Program-made: the position numbers and the translations under genes
The notes under the pieces: generated by a model
The model's input: the letters and a program-made list of their open reading frames with translations, nothing else
The model's database searches: none
Told to the model about the DNA's origin: nothing
Source: Coriaria nepalensis
Lineage: Eukaryota > Streptophyta > Magnoliopsida > Cucurbitales > Coriariaceae
DNA length: 64,000 nt
Assembly: GCA_027186245.1 (NCBI GenBank)
Contig: CP114489.1
Location: 10,671,501 to 10,735,500, forward strand
Reading direction: 5' to 3'
In this document: positions 56,901 through 64,000 of the stretch, in pieces
How positions within the stretch are numbered: position 1 is the stretch's first letter
Layout: every line of letters starts with the position of its first letter

Positions 56901-59900
56901 TGACGTTCCTTACAATAATTCAATGCTGACAGAAATACTTGCTGACTCAATAGGTATTAAGTCTCTTACAAACAGTGTATTTATATTCCTTTGAATTTCT
57001 TCTTATGTAAGATTTAACAGGCATTCTATAAATACTCCTCATCTGTAGGTGGAAGTTCAAATACTCTGATGATTATTAATGTCTGTCCAAATGCTTTGAA
57101 TATGTCGGAAACACTATTAACTCTCAATTTCGCTGCTAGAGCTCAAAATACTGTACTAAGCCTTGGAAATCGTGATACAATAAAGAAATGGAGAGACATT
57201 GTAAGTTTCTTGCCTCTTCTTAAGGAACATCATATATTTAGTTTTGAACTTTTCTTAGGTATAGTTGTATTGGTACTTATAGGCAAACGATTCACGTAAG
57301 GAGTTGTGTGAAAAAGAAAGGGAAATTCAGGATCTGAAGCAAGAGGTTTTGGGACTCAAGCATGCACTTAAAAATGCAAATGATCAGTGTGTTCTACTCT
57401 TCAATGAAGTTCAGAAGGCCTGGAAAGTTTCTTTTCATCTACAATCAGATTTAAAGGTTTGTAGGCTTGAGAGTTTGATGTTGCGTAGGCATTCCCCAAA
57501 ACAGTTTTATAGTGACTGTTGAATTGTCCTCTTCACATCTTTCAACTTGGTCACGTTACTTCTTCAGGTAAGGTTGTTACTGAGCTCTGTTCTTTTTGTT
57601 AATACAGTCAGAGAAAATTACGCTTGCAGATAAGCATAAGATAGAAAAGGAGCAGAATGCTCATCTTCGAAATCAAGTCGCTCAACTATTGCATTTGGAG
57701 CAAGAGCAGAAAATGGTGATACAACAGAGAGATTCAACAATTCAAACCTTGCAGGTTGGTTCTGTATCTTTTATGTGTCATGCACTGTCATAAATTCAGC
57801 TTGTTGATTTTTTTTTTTTTTCATGCTGGATATATATGGATGTATATATGTATATATATTTTCCCTTTCTCTGGTATGCGACGAGATGACTTCAATTTCT
57901 TGTATGATACTTATTTGATTAAGGGGCTGGTATGTAGTTTCTTGTTCATCTGAATGCCTTCTTTCATTCAAATTACAATGCTACTATTACTTGATGGCTT
58001 GGGTAAGAAGACTATGTAAAAATAAAACTATGTAAGAAGACCACCTTTTTTTCTTCTTACATTATACAGATTAAAAAAAAAAAAAGATCAGTGAATTTTA
58101 ACCTTTCTGATTCAGGATAAAATCAAAACCATTGAGTCCCAACTCAATGGAGCCTTTCGATCTAATGATGTAAGATCAGCATTTGGCTCAGAACCAGGGC
58201 CTGAAGCTCTGTCCAGGTCAACTGGAGATAACATGGATTCTTCAGCAGTAACGAAGAAACTTGAAGAAGAACTCAAAAAACGTGATGCACTTATAGAGGT
58301 CTGTTATTCTACAAAATTCCGTGTTCATCAGTTGATTAAAGAGAGTTTATATGTCAGTTTTTCTACAAAAAACGTGATGCACTTATAGAGGTCTGTTATT
58401 CTACAAAAAACATGGCGTTGTTGCTGAACAGTTTTCTCCTCAATATTCTTGTGACTTATTTGGAATATATTACCAGGCGTACCTCCTTTGATATACTTGT
58501 TATACTAATGGAGGAATACTGTGTTATTTTTGCAGAAATTGCATGAAGAAAATGAAAAATTGTTTGGTAGACTGACAGAGAAATCATCTTTAGCTGGATC
58601 TCCCCAGGTAAATGTCTTCTCTTCACATTTAGAGCTTGATTTCCATTCCTTTGGGAGAGTGGCAAGAGTTTCTAGTTATTTCCAACAGCTGTTGCACAGT
58701 ATGGTTAGAGATACTCTTATTAGGTTACGAAAACATTCAAAAGTTGGGGAGTCAATCCTGATAATTAGTCATGGGAATGCTAGTCTATATTTGTTTTATG
58801 ATACTTTTTATTTTTGCTTTTCAGCTGTCAAGTTCATTACCCATAGGACAGGTGAATGCTCAACCTCAGACCATGGGGAGGTACCTAATCATGTTTGAAG
58901 CTGCAGTTGATTTCAATCACAGTTTTTTCTTCTTAATGGGTGCTTATAACCTCAAGTAATGGACAGGAATGATAATATTGACAACAGTAAAGGGAGTTCA
59001 AGAGATCTTGTTCCTTTCCAATTGGCCACAGACAAGACTGAAGGCAGTCTCGCCTTGGTTAAATCAGGTCCTGAAAAAGGCAAAACTACACCAGCTGGAG
59101 AGTATCTTACTGGTGCTCTGAATGAATTTGATCCTGAACAGTATGACAGCCCTGCTGCCATATCAGACGGAGCAAACAAGCTTTTGATGCTGGTATTTTG
59201 ATTGTTCTCTTTTCATTAGACCTGAAATTTTGACCTAGTCAATATATTGTGCTTTATTAAAAAGTTATGCCATGTAATCTTACAGAAGATTTTAATTTAA
59301 TCAGGTTCTGGCAGCAGTCATTAAAGCTGGTGCTTCTAGAGAGCATGAAATACTTGCTGAAATTAGAGATGCTGTTTTCGCTTTTGTTCGCAAGATGGAA
59401 CCAAGGAGGGTAATGGACACTATGCTTGTTTCACGTGTTAGAATACTGTATATAAGATCTTTGCTTGCTAGGTCACCGGAGCTGCAATCCATCAAGGTAA
59501 TGATATATACGAGCATTACTGTTTAAAATTATTTTATAAATTATGCTGCATGCTCCTCGCATGTTTTCAAAGTATCTACTTTGTTTGGATTGTATTGAGT
59601 CTTACTTTCATTTGATTTGCAGGTTCCTTCTGTTGAACGTTTTCTTGAAAAGGTAAATACTGGATGCAGTAGAAGCTCCAGTCGAAGTAACAGTCCAGGA
59701 AGATCTCCTGTGCGTTATGTTGATGACCAGGTCCAAGGGTTTAAAGTGAATCTAAGGCCAGAGAGGAAGTCCAAATTTTCATCAGTTGTTTCAAAGATTC
59801 GGGGTCTTGATCAGGTAGCTATTGTTTGTGATATGAAAAGTTCCATGGCTGTACATACTCTTGTAGTCTGTAGACACTTTAAAAGTTGTGAAAGAAAGAA

Positions 59901-61662
59901 AACATGGGAAGAAAAGTATTTCCCAGTAGAAGAAAAGTATACTAGATAAATAAACTAGATACATTTATTTATTAGTGCTTCAATGTACTACTCTGATTAC
60001 TTACATGAGACATGGGCTCAAATTTACAGGATTCAAGGCTACAGGTTACAGGTGGAAAACTCAGGGAAATTGCTGAGGAAGCCAAAATCTTTTCTGTCGG
60101 AAATAAAGCTCTTGCTGCTCTTTTTGTCCATACACCAGCAGGAGAGCTCCAAAGGCAAATCCGGACCTGGCTTGTTGAGAACTTTGATTTTTTGTCAGTT
60201 ACTGGAGATGATTCAACAGGAGGAGCAACTGGCCAGTTGGAACTCCTTTCAACTGCAATTATGGATGGCTGGATGGGTGGGCTTGGTGCTGCCATGCCTC
60301 CCTCGACAGATGCTCTTGGCCAGCTTTTATCAGAGTATGCTAAACGGGTCTTTACTTCTCAATTGCATCACTTGAAGGTATGTTTTGAATTTTAAGAGGA
60401 CCTATTTTCTAGCACTAAAATGCTTTATTTAAAATTTTTTGAATTCATATAGGATATTGCTGGTACCTTGGCCACGGAAGCAGCTGAAGATGTAACACAA
60501 GTGGCAAAGCTGCGTTCAGCTCTTGAGTCTGTTGATCATAAAAGAAGAAAGGTAGTCATTTTAGTTCAACCATGAAAAGGAGTTGTGGTACCTATCCTTT
60601 ACTCACCCTTAATTGGAATATGCTGACGTTTCGTGATCAGATTTTGCAACAAATGAGAAATGATCATACATTGCTAATACTGGAAGAGGGTGCTTCACCT
60701 ATCCAAAATCCCTCCACTGCAGCTGAGGATGCACGATTAGCATCTCTCATTTCTCTGGGTGGCATACTGAAACAAGTCAAGGTTCTTGTCCTCTTGAAAC
60801 CTTTGTTCCCTCATTAATTGGATTACTAAAAAAAAATGATAAAAGGAAAATATAAAAAACTCCCTTTTTTTTTAAACAGGAAATTGTAAGACAATCTGCT
60901 GTAATCACCCTGAGCAGAAGTAAGAAAAGAGCACTGCTTTCATCTCTAGATGATCTTGCAGAACGGATGCCTTCTCTTCTTGACATTGATCATCCATTTG
61001 CCCAGAGGCAGATTGCAGAGGCTCGTTGCGTGGTTGAGGTGCATTTATCATTTTATTGATTTCAACTTTCTGCTCATATTAACTATCCAGTATAATTCCT
61101 TCTGAAAGGGCGATGGAATTAAAATAGGGGGGGGGGGGGGGGGGAGGGGGGGGAAGCATTAATGATTTCAATTCTTCACTTCAATCTTATTTCATTGCCG
61201 CAGTTGGTTCCTGAAGAGGACGACATACTTCAAGAAACATCACATCTCCGAAAACCATCCTCATCAGATTTTGGGCTTGATACTGCAACTGATGTGGCCC
61301 AATGGAACATACTGCAGTTCAACACAGGCTCGATGACTCCATTTATCATCAAATGTGGGGCCAACTCGAATTCAGAACTCGTCATCAAAGCAGAAGCCCG
61401 GGTCCAAGAACCTAAAGGGGGTGAAATTGTTAGAGTTGTTCCGAGACCGTCCGTTTTGGAAACTATGAACTTGGGAGAAATAAAGCAAGTCTTCTCTCAA
61501 CTTCCAGAGGCTCTAAGCTTGCTTACCTTGGCTAGGACTGCAGATGGGACCCGTGCCCGCTATTCGAGGCTGTATAGAACTTTAGCTATGAAGGTTCCTT
61601 CGTTGAGGGATCTTGTGGGTGAGCTCGAAAAGGGGGGAATTTTGAAAGATGTAAGACCGTAA
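53962..61662 (+). CDS. KAC1: KAC-type kinesin (kinesin-like protein for actin-based chloroplast movement, KIN-14)
   Basis: KAC proteins drive actin-dependent chloroplast positioning rather than microtubule transport. 23 exons: 53962-54171, 54489-54612, 54955-55041, 55171-55341, 55476-55582, 55771-55902, 56049-56227, 56357-56518, 56862-56953, 57049-57200, 57283-57456, 57608-57754, 58116-58298, 58536-58607, 58825-58880, 58967-59192, 59305-59496, 59623-59814, 60030-60377, 60453-60551, 60641-60781, 60880-61038, 61204-61662; 3864 nt, 1287 codons. N-terminal coiled coil, motor domain near residues 150-450 (P-loop GQSCSGKT, switch II DLAGSEG), coiled coils, then a long conserved tail (ANKLLMLVLAAVIKAGASRE, RSLLARSPELQSIK, HTPAGELQRQIRTWL, SLRDLVGELEKGGILKD). 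The switch I motif NxxSSRSH is replaced (KINVSHL), as in the family from memory. All phases agree. KAC1 or KAC2 orthology is not resolved. Confidence 0.95.
54218..54328. repeat. Inverted repeat in kinesin intron 1
   Basis: TAATGGCGCTGAGTGACAC at about 54218-54245 is matched in reverse complement at about 54300-54328 over some 28 bp with few mismatches. About 55 bp separate the arms, so the pre-mRNA can form a stable hairpin. A separate direct repeat (AGTAGCTTTTT) flanks the right arm. Confidence 0.8.
56267..56338. repeat. 36-bp tandem duplication in kinesin intron 7
   Basis: Two units, 56267-56302 and 56303-56338, both starting GTTTCGAAAT and containing ATGTAATAAACTGTTGC; four or five mismatches between them. 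The right unit ends 18 bp before the acceptor of exon 8. Confidence 0.85.
58279..58407. repeat. Direct repeat duplicating the exon 13 end and donor of the kinesin gene
   Basis: The segment AACGTGATGCACTTATAGAG plus the following donor GTCTGTTATTCTACAAAA occurs at 58279-58316 and again at about 58369-58406 inside the intron. A second copy of the exon end and its 5' splice site therefore lies 91 bp downstream. Confidence 0.85.
61127..61153 (+). repeat. Poly-G tract in the last kinesin intron
   Basis: Eighteen G, one A, eight G, ending 50 bases before the acceptor of the last exon. Potential G-quadruplex on the RNA strand; the length may also be unreliable in the assembly. Confidence 0.85.
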
Positions 61663-62290
61663 ATACCGCCTTTTCTAGTTGGGGTAGTTTTTTAAATTTT
61701 TTAAAATTTTCTTCTTTTTTATCAATGTATCATGGTTGTCTAAATTGTTGTATCATTTTGTTTATGTTGGGGTTGTCTTAATTTTGGGAATTTGGAGGGC
61801 GTGAAAAAGAAATTGGCATTGTAATTTGTGTTGTGAGCTATTTTGTACCAACATAATGATTTTATTTTTAAAAAACTGTTATTATCGTTAAAGATTGACA
61901 TTTCTCTTTTTAACGTTATTCTAAATGAACGGTTAGGATTGATCGGATTGTTCATTTCAGTTGTTGACTTTTTGAATTGATAAGTCAATTTGTAACGAGT
62001 TTTCATTTATTGGGCTTTTGTATAAAATGGAGGTACTGGGCCTGTCGGACAACCCGCTAACTTATTCATTCGTTCAGACTGCAGTAAGGATGTTGAGTTG
62101 GACGAGAAGTGGAGGCAGTATTATCGGCCGGTCCGGTTTGAACCTTTTTAGGCAGACCTGTTGAAATTATGTCCGGGTCCTACCCTGAGTCTGCTAATTA
62201 GAGGTTTGGGTCAGGCCCGGTTCGAGGTCGGGCTCGAACTAAGTAAGAATATTTTAACTTGCAGGCCAGCGGGCTAGCCTGCATACTTCC
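61663..62290. other. Kinesin 3' flank and unidentified repeat-like sequence
   Basis: The first part is the kinesin 3' UTR. From about 62085 to 62280 the sequence turns G+C-rich with several GGTCCGG, GGCCCGG and GGTCGGGC motifs, unlike its surroundings. It sits where the 5' exon of the next gene should be. It is probably a repeat or transposon fragment; family not recognised. Confidence 0.5.
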
Positions 62291-64000
62291 TTACACAATC
62301 TGCCTCCTGATAAGCTTAAACTGCTATATCAGGTACCTGCTAAGAAGCCATTAACAAAGTGTCTTTTGATTTCTTTCTTTGAAGTTTTTTTTTTGGTATC
62401 AACTGAAGGTTTCTTTTGTGACTTAGGATTTATCCGGAATTCCTCTTTCATTTGACCGACTTATTTTAATGGTATGTCAAAATTTCTTATTCACAAGCAA
62501 TGCCTCATTGCCTATGAAGGCTATTAGTGATTTCGAATCGAGCATTGGAATTTAGTTTTTCTCTACAAACATGTCAGGTTAGGTTATTGATGGCCTTCCA
62601 GCAGAATTCGTGCTTGGAAAAAATAACCAGCTTCCGAACGTGGAGTTGTTGAAAGCAATGTCGTATACTCAGTCATTGGTCAAAAGTGGGACAGCGATTG
62701 GATATCATGCTAAGGCTGCACCTCCAACTGTTACAATGCCTCGCTTGAAGGTGGACAGAAATAGCTCCCATTTTTTTTTGAAACCTCTACTTGAAAAGAA
62801 TAAATTTTTTTCTTGGAAGTTTGTTTGTACTCATTGTATCTGGACATGATGAAGGCAATGGTTTATGGGGAAATTGCGGGGTTTCTAGATGTGGCTCTCA
62901 ATTTTAATACGCAAGCATTCCTAGATGATAATCTTCTTGGTCAGTTGATGCAGTTATACAGACATATAGACCGCTTTCATGGATTTTCATGATACTAGTC
63001 GTATGATTTACTTGGTTGCTCTCTGTGTTACAGGCTAGTTTCTGAAGATTGGTTGGAAAATGTTGATGCATGGAGATGAAACATGGCTGAAGTTATTTCC
63101 AGGGTTATTTTCAGGACATGATGGAGTTAGCAGTTTTTTGGTAAGTATCTTTTACACTAATTGCATATGGTGTGTACTTCCTTTTGACATGCAAGGGGTG
63201 TATTCATGAACACTCAATTTGTCTTCTCATTGCAGGTAAAAGATACAGTTCAAGTAGATAAAAATGTTTCTCGGCATTTAGAGGATGAGCTTAACGGAGA
63301 TGACTGGAGTCTTCTGGTAAAAATATCATTCGTGCAGAAGCACTTATATTTTGTGATGTTGTGGTTGTGCCCAATATTTATGTGTTGAATTAGATCTGCC
63401 TGTCATTAACTGCTTTTGACTGAAGCCATATGCAGATTCTTCATTATCTAGGCTTGGACCATGTTGGACACATTGGTGGGCGAAATAGGTGTGGTCATGA
63501 ACCTCTTGTTGTACAATGTTTATGAACTGATTTTGTTTGTTGAGTCTTACTTAAATGTTTATTCAATCAGTGTCTTGATGGTCCCAAAACTTGCGGAGAT
63601 GGATGAAGTGGTGAAGACAATTCATACGAGTGCCAATATGAATGAAAAGAATGAAAGACGAACACTTTTGGTTTGTGAGACATCCTTTTCATCCTTGTGA
63701 ATTTTAGTTGCATGTGCTTTCACGGGACATCTAAGGTAGCTCATGAAAGTAGAGACATTAATCTAACTGTTATGGTTTGAAAATTATATTAGCTCGTGGT
63801 AAGCGATCATGGCATGACTGACAATGGTAACCATGGAGGATCATCATATGAAGAAACAGACTCGTTACTTCTTTTAATTGGCTTGAGGAATCATGTCTCT
63901 GATCATGCGTCATCAACATCTAACAAAGTTAATCACGTGATTGAACTACGGACCTTGTGCTTTGTATTGTTTCCTCAGTAATTGAGCTGTGTTAGGTCTG
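62291..64000 (+). pseudogene. GPI ethanolamine-phosphate transferase 2 (PIG-G/LAS21-like), 5'-incomplete, runs off the window
   Basis: Adds ethanolamine phosphate to the second mannose of GPI anchors in the ER. Exons by eye: about 62291-62332 (LHNLPPDKLKLLYQ), 62427-62471 (DLSGIPLSFDRLILM), 62583-62750 (VIDGLPAEFVLGK...PPTVTMPRLK), 62855-62944, 63039-63140 (IGWKMLMHGDETWLKLFPG), 63236-63316, 63436-63488 (ILHYLGLDHVGHIGGRN), 63571-63670, 63793 onward (VVSDHGMTDNGNHGG). The alkaline-phosphatase-fold metal ligands in LGLDHVGHIGG and SDHGM are kept. The usual N-terminal membrane-anchor exon and ATG are not found. The exon ending 62944 is followed by TTGATG instead of a GT donor, and the last exon has no evident donor before its stop. 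I call it probably non-functional, with the caveat that the gene continues past the window. Confidence 0.7.

Noticed and set aside
1..64000. CRISPR arrays, operons, bacterial-type regulators and tRNA/rRNA genes
   Set aside because: No regularly spaced repeats of the right size and no tRNA or rRNA signatures were noticed; the sequence is plant nuclear DNA. The tRNA-Met match at 17348 is the copia primer-binding site, not a tRNA gene.

Overview
This window is nuclear DNA from a flowering plant, most likely a woody eudicot. The genes are intron-rich with GT-AG introns, the spacers are AT-rich with many microsatellites, and there is a Ty1/copia retrotransposon. The families present are plant-specific: Dof, an SVP-type MADS box, a KAC kinesin, a class II DXS, SKIP34 and a U-box/kinase protein. 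I could not name the species from sequence alone.

Layout. 1-3168 is AT-rich spacer and the upstream region of a single-exon Dof5.7-like transcription factor (3169-4242). At 7311-9641 lies a broken gene whose exons join a FAR1-type DNA-binding domain to the first part of methylmalonate-semialdehyde dehydrogenase (ALDH6). It has two frame breaks and no 3' half. At 11542-17760 an old copia relic on the plus strand is split by a younger, near-complete copia element on the minus strand (12629-17565), with 5-bp target-site duplications. A class II 1-deoxy-D-xylulose-5-phosphate synthase gene follows (19101-22208, 10 exons, 711 codons), then a decayed PPR relic and a U-box E3 ligase with a degenerate kinase domain (23897-27109, 8 exons, 802 codons). 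SKIP34 (minus) and an ecdysoneless/SGT1-family gene (plus, several inactivating lesions) are arranged head to head across about 280 bp. Then come nicotinamidase NIC1 (5 exons, 239 codons), a small acidic protein gene on the minus strand, and a long coiled-coil protein (754 aa).

The right third carries an MSL2/3-type plastid mechanosensitive channel (13 coding exons, 659 codons) and, converging on it, an O-fucosyltransferase-family gene on the minus strand (10 exons, one GC-AG intron, no AUG at its 5' end). An SVP/AGL24-type MADS gene lies on the minus strand (8 coding exons, the last only 19 nt). A 23-exon KAC/KIN-14 kinesin (1287 codons) comes next. The window ends inside a GPI ethanolamine-phosphate transferase 2 (PIG-G/LAS21-like) gene that lacks its normal 5' exon.

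The genes do not form a pathway; this is ordinary euchromatin with unrelated genes. The most informative irregularities are the FAR1-ALDH6 chimera, the nested retrotransposons, the degraded ecdysoneless gene next to intact SKIP34, the pseudokinase-like U-box protein, and the start and splice oddities of the O-fucosyltransferase gene. Exon models were made by hand from reading frames, splice consensus and remembered family sequences. For the five larger genes (DXS, U-box, MSL, SVP, kinesin) exon lengths sum to an exact multiple of three.
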